Assembly: GCA_037157565.1 (NCBI GenBank)
Contig: JAZHRO010000063.1
Location: 88,998,001 to 89,062,000, forward strand
Direction of reading: 5' to 3'
Origin: Thalassia testudinum
Taxonomy: Eukaryota > Streptophyta > Magnoliopsida > Alismatales > Hydrocharitaceae
Length of the DNA stretch: 64,000 nucleotides
This document shows, one piece after another, positions 1 to 12,446 of this stretch. The notes below the pieces were generated by a model, which was not told the origin of the DNA, did no database searches, and saw nothing but the letters and a program-made list of their open reading frames with translations. Numbering within the stretch: position 1 is the first letter of the stretch; each line of letters opens with the position of its first letter. A program made the position numbers and the translations under genes.

Positions 1-195
1 TGAGAATTACCTGGGCAGCTAGAGAGGGAGAGTCCCGCAAAGACCCTTACACAATAGAGCACCCCCATGAGTTACAGGGTTTCCCCCACCCGACCTCTCT
101 TGTCACTGATGATCTAAGTAGACCAGAATGGGACTTGACCCCTTAAGTCTACCAGTTTTAATTAAGAGCAAGGGTGCTTATGATTTCACTTAAAC
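1..195 (-). promoter_or_regulatory. Conserved leader block, copy in E
   Basis: The block is shared with C (about 24112-24410) and D (about 43889-44175). It is the most conserved non-coding stretch among these elements apart from the LTR ends. It lies between the primer-binding site and the coding start. Conservation in both gag-pol and gag-pol-less elements suggests a cis signal such as RNA packaging or dimerisation, which is inference. Confidence 0.5.
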
Positions 196-835
196 TTTTA
201 AGATGTTTTTGTGAAAAGTGACCTAATTTGAAGATTGGTCAACCCAAACAAGGTGGGCCAACTTCACCTGTATTGTCCTTTTGAGAAATTTAGGTCCTTA
301 TTTTAGTGTTCAAATGAATTTAAGAGCCTGATTTTAGGGTTTTGCTTGAATTGATCAGTTCAATCAAGGCTTAGGCACACATTTTTTGGAAGGATCAATT
401 CTTGATTAAGCAAGTGTGTCTCAAAAACCCTGAACTGGAATCCTTAATTGGCTCTGCTGTGATCAAATTTAATTTGTCAAAATGTGATATCTAGGGCACA
501 AACAAGAATGTGATAGCCCTAGATACCTTAAGATCTTAAATAGGTTCACAAATCAGGGTTTGGATGTTCTCTAGAATGTATCAAATTAGGCAACTTGATG
601 ATTTGTCTAAGAAAAGAATGCAAGTAGCCCTAATTGAGTTTTTCCTTTTTTTTAACCTTTTCAGATTCTAGGGCTTAGAAGAAGGTAGATGGAGTTTACT
701 TGCCCCTGGAGTGGTTGATGTGCAGCTGATCTTCCTTTAATGATTCCCTGAAATAGATCACAATCAAAAGAGATGTCGCTAGTTAGAATCCAATCTGATA
801 TTGCAATCAAGAGATCTGAATTGCGCGTTGCTAAA

Positions 836-849
836 CGGCAACGGCGCCA
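836..849 (-). other. Primer-binding site of E (tRNA-Asp)
   Basis: The plus strand reads CGGCAACGGCGCCA, identical to the last 14 bases of plant tRNA-Asp with CCA. It is followed by AAA and the LTR start TG at 853. Three bases further into the tRNA match are changed (AAA in place of CCC), so the site is partly decayed. Confidence 0.85.
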
Positions 850-852
850 AAA

Positions 853-2644
853 TGTTACTGGCTCAAAATCAGGTTTTAAATTGTTTTGTTGTGGTATAGT
901 TGAAATCTCACGAAAAATAGATAAAATATATACTCGAAAAAAGTCCGAGGTCATTCGCTAGGACCAGATAGGAATTCAGTTCTCAAAATTGTAATTTAAA
1001 ACAATAGAGATACAAAATTGTAATCAGAAATTGATTCAGAGTAATGTAGCAATAGGATCAAGTATCAGACTGCAAAAAGAATGGAGTAAAATGGTTATTT
1101 GAATCACCAATTACTCCATACAATAATGGCAAATAGAACTCAATAGATATATATGAAATGATCTCAGCCATTTGAATATTCAAACAGACGTCTTAAATGT
1201 CTAATGATTTGATTTCTTCTTCTGCTTCATGCTTTCCTTCTTCCTTCTTCTCTGCTCTTCTTCTACTTCTCTTCTTCTGCTTCTCTACCTTTCTTCCTGT
1301 GAGATTCCCCTTCTTCTTCCTTCTTATGCTATTCTATTCTTCTATTCTTCTTCTTCACGTAGAGGGGGAAGGATCCTCAATTTTGGCTAATTGTCAGCTA
1401 AACCTTCTCAGAGAAAAACCCACCCTACCCCCGCACATGATCCGCTCTTTCTCTCCTTAGGTTATGCACTCCCAGGGCCTCCAACAGTACCCCGTTATTG
1501 GGTTTTCGGTCCTAGAGTGCACCCAAGTCCAGGGCTGCGGGTGTGGGTCACAGCTAAGGAGTGTAAGGCATAGGCGGGTTATCAGGTTATGGCCAGATCC
1601 GTAGTGTCAGAGTCAGAGACGAGGCCGAGTGAGGGTGCGAGGGACCTCACCCTCCAAGTGTCTCGAGGCAATAAGCCTTTATCACTTGTTCAATTTAAGT
1701 GCGTGTGGCTCTTCGTCAGCTACCGAGGTGGGACAAAGTCCCACCTTTGTTCATGCATCCGCAGCTGCAGTGAAGAAGGCTCGAATTGAGGCAATAGCAA
1801 GTGCTGGCAACTTCAATTGTCACCTGGGTGCAGCGCCAGGAGTTGAAGACGCAGAAATGTCACCTAGAGGTCTTCGAAGAATCTCCACCAATGGCATTGT
1901 GGTTGAAGACCTGAAAGAGATGAACGCAGGCTAAACGCCCCAGTCAGTATGCTCAAAAGTTTCACCTTGGTGAGGCAAATGCAATGGCGGTGTCCGTGAG
2001 GGGTGAACATGTGTGAAGTGGCCTGTCGGGATCAGAAAATGAAGTGCATAGGTGCGGTGTTTGACGTAGAGAGTGAGGGACCAAATCCCTCAATTTCTTG
2101 AGGGGTTTTAGGCTGTTGAGCATGGCAGAGCTGATGGAGGTGACAACAGCAAGTTTCTAGCAGTGTGGCGGTGAATAGGCATCGCCGGAGCTTCACCAGA
2201 GGTGAAGAAGATGAAGTGCGTTGAGGGAAAGCGGTGGTCGTGTGTATGTGTAGAGAGTGGAAAAGCGAAATAGAAAGAGAGAGAGAGCTAAAGAGGGGCT
2301 TAGCGAGATGATAGGGAGGCGGGGGGCTCCGGTGTTGATCGACTAGAGCCGAAGAAGGAGGAAGATGCAGTGGAGCGGTGATAGAGATGCAGATGGAGGA
2401 ACACCCTCCCTTTGGCTAGGGAGGGTCACGGCGAAGAGAGGAGTTTAGGCCATCCAATTTGATGGTTGGATGGCCGGAGGAAGGGGATCCAGAGAGGTCA
2501 CCAGAGTAGGGTTTTGTGGTGGCCAAAGGAAGGGAATTGAAGTGATTTGGCTCCCAAAAACTTGCTGAAAAATTGCACAAGGCCTCGGAGGTGCTTATAT
2601 GGGGCTTAAGAGGAGGTTCCAAGCTTGGAAACAAGCTTGGAGAC
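853..2644 (-). repeat. Element E 5' LTR, part 1
   Basis: The U5-proximal part of a long LTR starts with TG next to the primer site. It carries the family landmarks: a tRNA-Asp-like block (TGTTGTGGTATAG, 887-899) and a decayed palindrome near 1185. A TATA-like box in minus orientation lies near 2594-2601. Element A inserted about 40 bp upstream of that box, and 2640-2644 (GAGAC) is the left copy of its target duplication. Joined to 14004-14944 the LTR is about 2.73 kb, close to the D and C LTRs. Short open frames here are not credible genes. Confidence 0.8.
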
Positions 2645-4201
2645 TGATGAGTCCATTAAAATGGACTAATATTAAGCCAAAGTATCTTTAATTGTACAAT
2701 TTAGGTATGTTAATAATGACAATTAAGTTGTAGAAGATTTGTACACCTCATGATTTAAGTTATAACATTCTATAACTTAATGATTTTATTGTTTTTATGT
2801 GCAGGTAATAAAATGCACAAAGAGCAAGGGTGGGGGGATAAATTTCCCCAAACAACCGCAACTCTTTCCCCCCTCCCTCGCCGAACATTGGGGTAATCTT
2901 CTTCTTCCACCACCTTTCTCAACAACTATGACCGGGGATTTGGGAAAATCCCTGAACTCACGCGCAAGGAGAGAAGTTAAAAAGAAGAGGCGGGGAGAGA
3001 GGAAAGCCATCCAGGAAGAAAAACCAAAAGCATGCACTGTGCCCTCTTCCCCCTTGCGGGGAAAAACCTCCGCCATCTACCGGCCCACACGCACCAAGCC
3101 GCGCCTCTCAACCACGCGCCCTGCTGCAGGCGCTCTCCGCCCATGCGCCTCTTCCTCCAGCCACTGCAGGCTCTCCCAGCACGCGCACGCCATCTCCAGC
3201 GCCTCTCCCTCCAGCCACTCCAGGCGCATCCACAAAGCAGCATGCTCCACCTCCAGCCACTGCAAATAGCTTCCTGCCTTCAGCACCATCTGCCATAACT
3301 ATGAGCCCCACTACCTGCTAGCGCGCAGCACCGCTTCACCAGCATGTGCACGCCCACGCGCCTCTCCATCCAGCCACTGCAGGTGCTCTCTGCCCGCACG
3401 CCATCTCCAGCCACTACAGGCACTCTCAACCGCGTGCCATCTCCCTCCAGCCACTGCATACTACATCTTGCAAGCGCCTGCCCGCGCACCAGTGTACGCG
3501 CGCACGCTCGCACAACCGCAGGCACTGCAGCAGCACCTCCACTTTCTTGCTCCGCAAGTCGGAGCTCCGACCACCACCGCCGGCCACCTCCGGCCACCTA
3601 CGTCGCCGCTGCTGCCACCACCGGAGAGCTCTCGACCTCACCGTCCTCTTGAGGCTCGCCTCAACCCCCGCGGTTCTCTCTCTCTCTTGCGAGGAGGAGA
3701 GAGGAAGAAAGCCCTGTTTTCCTCTCAATTAAAATTTACATTCAATGCCATTGCCACCAATTTGATTTTTTTTATTATTATTATATTATGGCAGAATTGC
3801 ATTCAAACACTCATAGTTCTTTATAATTGCATGGTATTGATATTAACTAGTTTAAAGATTGATTTTGGGCTTAACTCAAGTACTAATTGTCTTTAGTACA
3901 CATCACGTGAAAACTGCATGAATTCATCCTAAATTTGTTGAGGATTTCTGTGAGGGAAAACTGCACTTATACCCTTAACTTTTTAGGTTATTGCAAATCT
4001 ACTTTCCTTCACATTTTAAGTTCGATTTGAAAAGGGATTTCGCACTATCCGAAATAACATTAAATAATTAAGTATTGATTGCATCATTGCCTCCCTGTGG
4101 ACACGACCCGCTCTTCTGTGAGTGGTTATTTTCATTATTTTTGATTAGTTGATTTTTCCACCACTTAAATACTATAGCGCTAAGCGAAAAGTCGTCTACC
4201 A
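2645..4201 (+). repeat. Element A 5' LTR
   Basis: It begins TGATGAGTCC and ends GTCTACCA. It matches 12447-13998 along its length, except that the other copy begins TA instead of TG. Its middle (about 3060-3650) is GC-rich with a degenerate repeat of CTCCAGCCACTGCAGG. Its end has the lineage-typical CCTCCCTGTGGACACGACCC (4090-4109) and a short block complementary to the 5' half of tRNA-Asp (4067-4079). CACGTG occurs near 3904. Confidence 0.93.
3060..3490 (+). repeat. GC-rich degenerate tandem repeat in LTR of A
   Basis: About seven irregular copies of a unit close to CTCCAGCCACTGCAGGCG are visible, separated by runs of alternating CG and CA. The same array occurs in the other LTR at about 12860-13270. 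Open frames through it are Pro/Ala/Ser-rich on one strand and Arg/Gly/Trp-rich on the other, as expected of a GC-rich repeat, and I do not call them genes. Confidence 0.7.
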
Positions 4202-4205
4202 AAAT

Positions 4206-4222
4206 TGGCGCTGTTGCCGGGG
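4206..4222 (+). other. Primer-binding site of A (tRNA-Asp)
   Basis: The site reads TGGCGCTGTTGCCGGGG, complementary to the 3' end of plant tRNA-Asp with one mismatch (T for C at the sixth base). It follows the LTR end after four bases, AAAT. Confidence 0.9.
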
Positions 4223-5464
4223 AGGCAACAAATGCAATAGATTTACTTTATTATTTTTGAATCTTTCGAGTTGCGAAAGTATCTAATCATTTTGATTATT
4301 GTGCAAGGAATCCGCCGAGGCGACGAGGCGCAACAGAGCAGTGACTGTAACCACGAGTTAAGCCACACGAGGAAAAGATGAAGGAGACCAAGATCCTGTT
4401 TTGCAGAGGATTCTCCGTCGTCACAATTTAATTCTATCTTTTCACCCTTATAGTAATTTGGGGCTAAATTTTTGGGGGTTTGTCCCCGCATTCTTTAGCT
4501 ACTAGGGCTTACAATATTTTTGGTGCATGCATGATTATATTTTCTACTTGCTTGCTTTTAAAAACCAATAAAAAATATCGAGCTGCCTATTTAGAAGTTG
4601 CATGCCCTTAGGTGCGCGCATTTAGGGGTGATTGAGCAGCATATTAGATCTTATTATTGCATTGCAAGCATATTAGCACGAAGATTGCTGGAGACAGGTA
4701 TATCTTTCTAACTTTTGCATCCAGCTTCTGTTTACGCATTTGCATTCCAATTTAAACTCAAGACCACCAAATTGTTTGAATTTACTAATTCAGTGGTCAC
4801 ATAACTAAAAGTGGAACTAATAATCAGATTCAACCCTAAAAGCAATTCACATTTTGATCTGATTATAAGGGACTTGTCTGCGATTTCAAAAGAAATTACA
4901 AAGATTTGCAATGTGTTGCACACTTTTGACACTGAGCACGCACATTAGGCACTACACTAAGACTCGATTCCTTAAGGCTATAGGCACCGATCTCTTTATC
5001 GGTGCAGACCCTCCTATTGTGCTTTGTGGTAGTGGTGATACAATCTTTTGATCAAGTGTTTTGATACTCCATGGAGGGGGACACCCCTTAAAGGAACAAA
5101 AGGGTAGTTAAGGGGCACCGCATACGCATCGCCTCAAAGGAAGGGTTCGCCCTACTTGCATCCCTTTGTTCGTCCTTGGAGTAACTTCTCCCTTGATCAC
5201 CTGGGAGTATCATCCAAGCAAAGTATTAGTCCTAGGGCACTCAAAGGTTAAATTAAGGCACGTAATTGCAGTGAAAAACTTGTTTGGCCATTTATATTAA
5301 CTAATTCAACATCTACAATAAAGAAGGTTAAGATTTCAAGTCCACACCCCTCTTATACCACTTACGTGGGAACGGAGGGATAAGTCTTGATCTTTTGACT
5401 TATCTTTGCAGTGGAGGTTTGACTTACTCAATAATAAAAAAAAAAATTCTGAATTGTGTTTTGT
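4223..5464 (+). other. Element A untranslated leader
   Basis: This 1.24 kb stretch between primer site and gag has no convincing coding sequence. It contains an A-run just before gag (near 5432-5446). No alignable copy of the conserved leader block of C, D and E was seen, so A belongs to a different subfamily. Confidence 0.6.
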
Positions 5465-8400
5465 ATGCTTAGTAGACGCTCTCTTGAGGGTAGTCTAGTG
5501 TTTAATCCTGAGCCCGAGAGAATTCTTAGGAGAGCTCACCTAGGAGAAGAAAGAGAAGAAATGGCTGAGCAAGGTGCAAATCAACAAAGGACCCTAAGGG
5601 ACTATTTTATTCCTACCAACCAACCTGCACAAGCACTAAGACGACTGGCAGGGGATAATCCGTATGAGATCAAGAGCAGTACCATATCTTTATCGCCCTC
5701 TTTTTATGGTGCTACTAGGGAGGACCCCTACCGGTATTTGGAGGAATTCACCGAGGTCTATTCCACGGTGAAGCTCCAGGGCTTTACTGATGAAGCCCGG
5801 ATGAGGACTCTATTTCCTTTCTCCCTAAAGGATAAGGCTAAGCACTGGTATCATACCCTCGATGCAAGGGTAAATGATTGGGCTACCCTTAAGGGAGAAT
5901 TTTTAAAAAAGTATTTTCCTATGAGTAAAACCAACCATTACAGAAGAGATTATGGTTTTTACTCAACAGGAAGGGGAGTAATTTCATGAGACTTGGGAGC
6001 GCTTTAATGCCCTTCTTAGGTTGTGCCCCCATCAAGTGCCAAGATGGCAGTTGGTCAAAAGGTTCTAGAACGGATTATCTAAAAGGCATAGGCAAACCAT
6101 TGATGCAGCCTGTGCAGGAACCTTCATGACCAGAACTGAGGATGAAGCCTGGGCATTATTTGAAACTTTAAGCGACAACTCCATACATTTGTCCTCTGCA
6201 TATCAAGAAAGAAAACCATCAATCTTGCAGAGGAAGATAGAGGCCCATGAAGCTGAGGCTTCTCAGGATTTGGCTTATCAGATTCAACTATTGAATAAAA
6301 ACTTTGATAGGCTTTTAGCAAACCCCGGCATGAACCCGCAAGCAGCTTCTATTTTTTAGGCTTCAAGAGAATGCTCCATTTGCCAAAGCACAATGCACGC
6401 CACTGTGGAGTGCCATCAGGCAACCCAATTCCCTGGGTTGATTTAGGTTGACTTGAACGCGACCCAAGGTTTCTACCCCCCTCACAATAACCCTTACTCC
6501 AACACTTATAATCCAGTGTGGCGGAACCATCCAAACTTCTCTTGGAAGCAAGCTGATGCTTCTAACTCAAGGAATACAAGACCCTTACCTCCCCAGCACA
6601 CAAACCAACCTTCTTATGAAAACCCTCTTCCGAATAAGCCCTCTGAGATGGATGAACTGAAGGCCATGATGAAAGCGATGCAAGAGCATCAGAATATGGT
6701 TATCTAATCTCAGAATAAGATGATTACTGATATGCAATCCCAAATTGGTCATCTTACTAAGGCAGTTAGGCAATGTGATCCAGGGAAGCTGCCTAACTCT
6801 TCTGAGGAGAACCCTAAGGGCAAGGGGGTTGTATTCAAGGAGCACGCCCAAGCAGTGACCGTGTTGAGGAGTGGAAAAAAGATTGACAAGCCTGATAACA
6901 CTCCTACGGTTACATCTCAGAATTCCCCTTCCACACTTGACCTGACTTCCATCTCACCCGAGGAAGAGCCGCACCACTCTCCCTCATAAAAAATCACCCA
7001 CAATGAGGATGTCATCCTTCCACCACCCCTTTCCCGCCATGATGACCCCTCTACTCAGAAGCCGAGGGTGCCCTATCCAGAGTGCCTATCTGCTCCTAGG
7101 AAATCTTCTGTTGGCTCGTCTGGAGCCAAGGATAGGACGAAGGAGATTATGGATACTTTTAGGCAAGTCCAGATTAACTTGCCTCTGTTGGAAGCGATTA
7201 AACAGATTCCGTCCTATGCCAAGTTTCTGAAGGACCTGTGCACCCAGAAGCGCCGATCTAGGAAACAGGTCCAAACCAAGGTCATCTTGCCTGACCACGT
7301 TAGCTCGGTTCTTCAGCATGGAACACCCCCCAAAATGAAAGACCCAGGGGCCCCGTATATTTTAGTGATTATAGGTAACCAACACATTGACAAGGCTCTG
7401 CTCGATCTGGGTGCGGGGGTAAACATTCTACCTAGCACTGTCTACGACCTTTTGGGAGGAGGAAAGCTGAAGCCTAGTCCAGTAATCCTCCAGGTTACAG
7501 ACAGATCACATAAGACACCACGGGGATTGTTGGAAGATGTCCTTGTGAGAGTGGATGATTTCTTCTTCCCCGTTGACTTTCTGGTACTTGATACTGACCC
7601 GTCTAATAAGCCCACAAAGCCGTCCATTATTCTGGGACGCCCCTTTTTGGCCACAGCCAATGCCTCTATAAATTGTAGATCCGGGGCACTTAAAATGGGC
7701 TTTGGGAACAGGAAGATCCGGTTGAATGTTTTTGATACTTACAAGCAACCCGGATTTGAAGATTGTTCTTAGATTGAGGTCGTTGATGAAATAATTGAAG
7801 AGACTACTCCAGCACTCTTATGTAGAGATCCCCTTCAGAAGGTCATATCTCAGGACCATCCCTCGATTATTAAAGAAACTGAAAGGAAAATGCCCGAACT
7901 AGAAGAGTTGCTGGGGATAGACACTAAGTCTCTGTCCCCACCTTGGACTGTGAAGGTAGATCCGCTGCCTGAGGCAGGGACATCTCAACTAAAACCCTCA
8001 ATCCAAAAGGCTCCTGAATTGGAGTTGAAACCCCTCTCGAGCACATTGAAATATGCTTTCCTTAGCCCTAATAACACACACCCCGTTATTATCTCGTCTG
8101 CATTATCTTAATTGCAGGAGGGAATTTTGCTTGAGTGTTTACAAAGGCGTAAGGAAGCAATTGCCTGGACAATTGCTGATATTAAGGGTGTTGATCCCTC
8201 TCTTTGCATGCATCATATATACACGGACGAGTTCATGAAGCCTTTCCGAGACATGCAGAGAAGGCTCAATCCAAATATGTGGGAGGTTGTGAAAAAGGAG
8301 ATTCTGAAATGGCTAGATGTAGGGATTATCTATCCCATTTCAGATAGTAAATGGGTCAGTCCGATTCATGTAGTTCCGAAAAAGGCAGGAATCACTGTGG

Positions 8401-10907
8401 AAGAGAATGACCAAGGAGAACTGGTGACCATTAGACCCTCAACTGGTTGGAGGGTCTGCATTGATTACCGCCGTTTAAACACAGCTACCCAGAAAGACCA
8501 TTTCCCCATACCGTTTATCGATAAAATTTTGGAACGATTGGTGGGGAACAAGTACTTTTGTTTTCTTGACGGGTACTCTGGGTACAATTAGATAGTCATT
8601 TTTCCTGATGATCAGGAGCGTACCACCTTCATGAGTCCTTATGGCACTTTTGCGTTCTGCCGAATGCCATTCGAGTTATGTAACGCTCCTGCCACTTTCC
8701 AACATTGTATGATGGCTATCTTTTCTGATATGATCGACGAGTTCGTTGAAATTTTCATGGATGACTTCTCCATTTATGGCTCGTCATTTGACCTATGCCT
8801 TTCGCACCTTGATAAAGTCTTAACCAGTTGCGAAGAGGCAAAACTGGTGCTTAGCTAGGAGAAAAGCCACTTTATGGTCTAGCAGGGCATTGTGTTAGGG
8901 CATATAGTTTTCGAGAGAGGATTAGAGGTGGACACCGCAAAAATCGATTCCATCTCTAAGCTTCCATTACCCACCAATGTTCGTCAGGTAAGATCTTTCC
9001 TTGGCCATGCTGGATTTTATAGGCGCTTCATTAGAGACTTCAGTAAAATCTCTAAGCCACTCTACGACCTATTAGCGAAGGATGTCTCCTTTGATTTTGA
9101 TAATAGATGTGGCGAGGCTTTCCAAGCTTTGAAGAAAGCCCTCATTACTGCGTCGATTCTCCAAGCACCAGATTGGACCCTCCCGTTTGAGCTTATGTGC
9201 GATGCTTCTGATTTTGCAGTGGGAGCGGTCTTAGGTCAAAGGGTTGATGGCAAACCTCATGTGCTGCATTATGCCAACAAGACCCTTACGGATCCTCAGC
9301 AAAACTACACGGTCATGGAAAAGGAATTACTTGTAGTATTTGATTTGGAAAAGTTTCGGTCTTATCTTTTGGGATCCAAGGTTGTGGTGTTCAGTGATCA
9401 TTCAGCCCTTAAGCATCTTCTGGATAAAAAGGACACCAAACCTCGCCTAATTCGTTGCATTTTGCTACTCCAAGAATTTGACTTGGAAATTAAAGACAAG
9501 AAATGAGTTGAGAATGTGCTAGCAGACCATTTGTCTAGGATCCCTATTGAGGCATCAAACCCCACTAGTGGTATTCAAGAGACTTTCCCTGATGAGTCTC
9601 TAATGGCCGTGGAAACTAAAATTCCTTAGTTTGCTGACATAGTGAACTATCTGGTCACGGGCATCACCCCTAGTACTTGGGACAAGCAGAAGAGAGATAG
9701 GTTTATCGCCAATGCTAAATTTTATCACTGGGAGGAACCCGAGCTTTTTAGAATAGGCCCTGACTAGCTATTTCGCTGTTGCATCCCTGATGAGGAACAA
9801 AGTGTTCTGAGTTTCTGCCATGACCTCCACTGTGGGGGACATTTTAGTGGGAAGAAGACTGCTCATAAGGTTCTTCAGTCTGATTTTTGGTGGCCCACAT
9901 TATTTCGAGATGCACATAAGTATGTGGGTGCATGTCGACGTTGCTAACAGACGGGAACCATTGGAAAAAGGGATGAGATGCCCCAACAACCTATCCTCCC
10001 TGTTGAAATCTTTGATATTTGGGGCATTAACTTCATGGGTCCCTTTCCTGTGTCCTTTGGATATGAATACATCCTTGTGGCTGTTGATTATGTATCAAAA
10101 TGGATAGAAGCCATCCCCACGCGAACCAATGACCATTCTGTGGTCTTGGGCTTTGTTAAGGCTAATATCATTTCTCGGTATGGGTGCCCAAGGACAATCA
10201 TAAGTGATGGAGGACCTCACTTTGAGAATGTACACTTCACTAGACTACTCCAAAATTTAGGAGTCAATCACATGATAGCCACACCTTATCATCCCCAAAC
10301 AAGTGGGCAAGTTGAAGTGTCTAATAGGGAGATTAAGCGAATTTTAGAAAAAACTGTCAGGCCTGATCAGAAGGATTGGTCTAAAAATCTAAATGACGCT
10401 CTTTGGGCCTACAGAACTGCATATAAGACTCCCTTGGGCATGTCTCCTTTCCGTCTTGTCTACGGAAAAGCGTGCCACCTTCCTGTTGAAATCCAACATA
10501 AAGCTTATTGGGCCATTAAAAACGTTAACTTAAATCTAGATAAAGCGAGAAAAGCCCGTATGTTAGAATTAAGTGAGCTTGAGGAGCTTTGTAATGAAGC
10601 TTATGAAACTTCTCAAGCTTCCAAGCAACGTACAAAAGTCTTCCATGATAAGCACATCATTAGAAAGACTTTTGAGCCCAACCAGTGGGTCTGGCTTTTC
10701 AATTCTAGACTTAAATTATTTCCTGGAAAGCTCAACTCCCATTGGGATGGGCCTTACGCTGTTATCAATACCTTCCCTCATGGAGCTGTAGAGATCAGGA
10801 ACCCTATTTCAGGTGCGAACTTTAAAGTAAATGGCCAGCGACTTAAACCATATATTACTCTTTCAGATGGCCAGGTTTTGGACGCACTACGACTTGAGGA
10901 GCCTTAG
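5465..10907 (+). pseudogene. Element A gag-pol pseudogene
   Basis: This is a ruined Athila-like polyprotein. Gag starts in one frame (ATG at 5465 or the more typical ATG at 5561, MAEQGANQQ) with a retrotransposon gag domain. A frameshift near 5935-5955 moves it to the frame used to the end. Gag has a zinc-knuckle-like C-x2-C-x4-H-x4-C at about 6372-6413. Protease has DLG at 7404-7412, reverse transcriptase has FMDD at 8754-8765, and RNase H starts DASDF at 9201. Integrase keeps its zinc-finger region (about 9817-9944) and the second Asp (10206). The first catalytic Asp is Asn (AAC, 10029-10031). At least 15 in-frame stops lie between 5979 and 9947. From 9948 to 10907 the frame is open. Confidence 0.93.
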
Positions 10908-10976
10908 CTCCTCCCACTCTTCTCCTCAGGTGATATTCTTCTATGTCTATATTTTTCCAATGAGGACATTGTCAGT

Positions 10977-10994
10977 CTTAGGCATGGGGGGATA
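10977..10994 (+). promoter_or_regulatory. First polypurine tract of A
   Basis: CTTAGGCATGGGGGG follows the small inverted repeat CAATG-AGGA-CATTG. The same pairing of motifs occurs near the end of the coding region in B, C, D and F. Because the core is the same as the tract beside the LTR, it could act as an extra plus-strand priming site (inference). Confidence 0.55.
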
Positions 10995-12430
10995 TAACCT
11001 GAGAATGTTTATAGTGTTTATAGCATTTATAAATATTTGCATACATATTTATTAAAAAAAAAAATTTCTTGAGCTGATTAGGTTAGTCCCTAGCAAAATA
11101 CCTTTATTGGAGGTTTTTCTTCTAGAATTATTTCTTAAGTTTAGAATCCAGTACATTTATTTCACGTGCATGTAGACTTGGTAATGGATCCTTTGGGAAA
11201 ACCAATAAGCATTTGTAGTCTACTGAACCCTTGGACAGTTCATAGAGAGTCAGGCATACTATCTTCTAATAAATCCACCTCATATTTGTGAGAAGAAGTA
11301 GAGAGATTACTGGTGCACTAAGTCTAGTGCAAGAAGTCTTAAGTTCTGGATAATTAGATGATGATACTTTAGAGTTAAGCGTAGTTTTCACTCTCTGTTC
11401 CTGTGTGTGTACTTTGAGTGAATTCCTGAGAGTAACCAAATAAGGCAGATACACAGAGATTGAGTGTTAATAAAGCTATAACTATGGTGAATGGTTACGA
11501 CTGTCCTTCATAGAGTCCTCAGCTGAAGGAGGGTAATAGTGTCAAAGGTCAGAAATACGCCTATCCTATCCATTCCTTTCCGATGCCAAGAATAGGCACT
11601 TCCACCAAATAAGCCACACAACTTCCTCTTGACCATCATCATCCATAATAATGCCTCGTAAATAAAAGTCCGTATTGTGTTGTGTTGATTGAAAAAGAAA
11701 CAAAAACAAGAAAAATATATATATATATAAAAGAGAGAGAGAGAGAAGAAAAGAGAAAAGAAGTAGAAAAAGAAGAAAAAAAAAGTCCAAGTGTATGATG
11801 TAACACTATTTCTGAGGCAGCAAAACACCTATCGCGTTCCACCAAATATGATGCATACCTACCTTCTAGTATTTCTGATCGCCTGAATACTGGTTGAGAA
11901 CTCTAACTTAGTTGTAGAGTTATTAGGACTTGAATTGAAGTGTGAATGCCATGTGAGGTCACCAAATAGTGAGTACAATTTCTAAATCTGGCGAGATTCA
12001 TGATCTCAGAAAGAAAGAAAAGAGAGTGCCCAGGAACATCAGGAGAGCACAGTTGTGTAGCCTCTCTCAGAGTTAACTTGTCTAATAGTCTAGAGAGCTA
12101 GAGTCTGCAGTACTAGACTACATGTAGCACCAGTTGAGTGTGTGCCACCAAATACAAATCCATTCAATTTGATATCTCCTACCTAAGCCAAACGCCGGGG
12201 TCAAATTACAGATTATCGTCTGCTTTATCCCTGAGGGAAGTAGTTGCCTATCTCGACAGAAATTTTTGCCAAGGGTGATGTATGAACTCCCAATGCGAAT
12301 CGGCTCTTTCACTTGGATCTGTTACCTAGGCTATCAGCACTTCACATTTGTCTGGATTTCTAAAGTTTTGAAGTAAGAAAAGAAGAAATCTTCTGATTAT
12401 TTTTCATTTTTGCTAGGGGCTAGCAAATCT

Positions 12431-12446
12431 TAGGCATGGGGGTATT
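12431..12446 (+). promoter_or_regulatory. Polypurine tract of A at 3' LTR
   Basis: TAGGCATGGGGGTATTT directly precedes the 3' LTR. This is the expected place of the plus-strand primer of reverse transcription. Confidence 0.85.

Larger units (their letters stand above)
1..852 (-). mobile_element. Element E: untranslated leader (partial)
   Basis: This is the leader between the 5' LTR and gag of a minus-strand Athila-like retrotransposon whose coding region lies beyond the left edge. The first 115 or so bases are nearly the same as leader sequence of C (from about 24202) and D (from about 43980), including the shared start TGAGAATTACCTGGGCAGC. The remainder is AT-rich and has no credible reading frame. 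Orientation follows from the primer-binding site at 836-849 and the LTR start at 853. Confidence 0.8.
10908..12446 (+). other. Element A 3' non-coding region
   Basis: This 1.5 kb region between pol and the 3' LTR has no credible gene and no sign of an env-like frame. It starts with a possible hairpin at the pol stop (GAGGAG and CTCCTC around the TAG). A first polypurine tract lies at 10977-10994, then an A-run at 11055-11065. The middle resembles 16140-16900 of B. A purine-rich block with TA and GA microsatellites is at 11690-11785. It ends in the second polypurine tract. Confidence 0.75.

Noticed and set aside
661..2634. Several short frames at the left end as genes
   Set aside because: They fall in the leader and LTR of element E, are under about 100 codons and mutually overlap.
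11694..11790. TA and GA microsatellite with a plus-strand purine run as a feature of its own
   Set aside because: Ordinary low complexity inside the 3' non-coding region of A; B has a similar purine-rich stretch in the same place.
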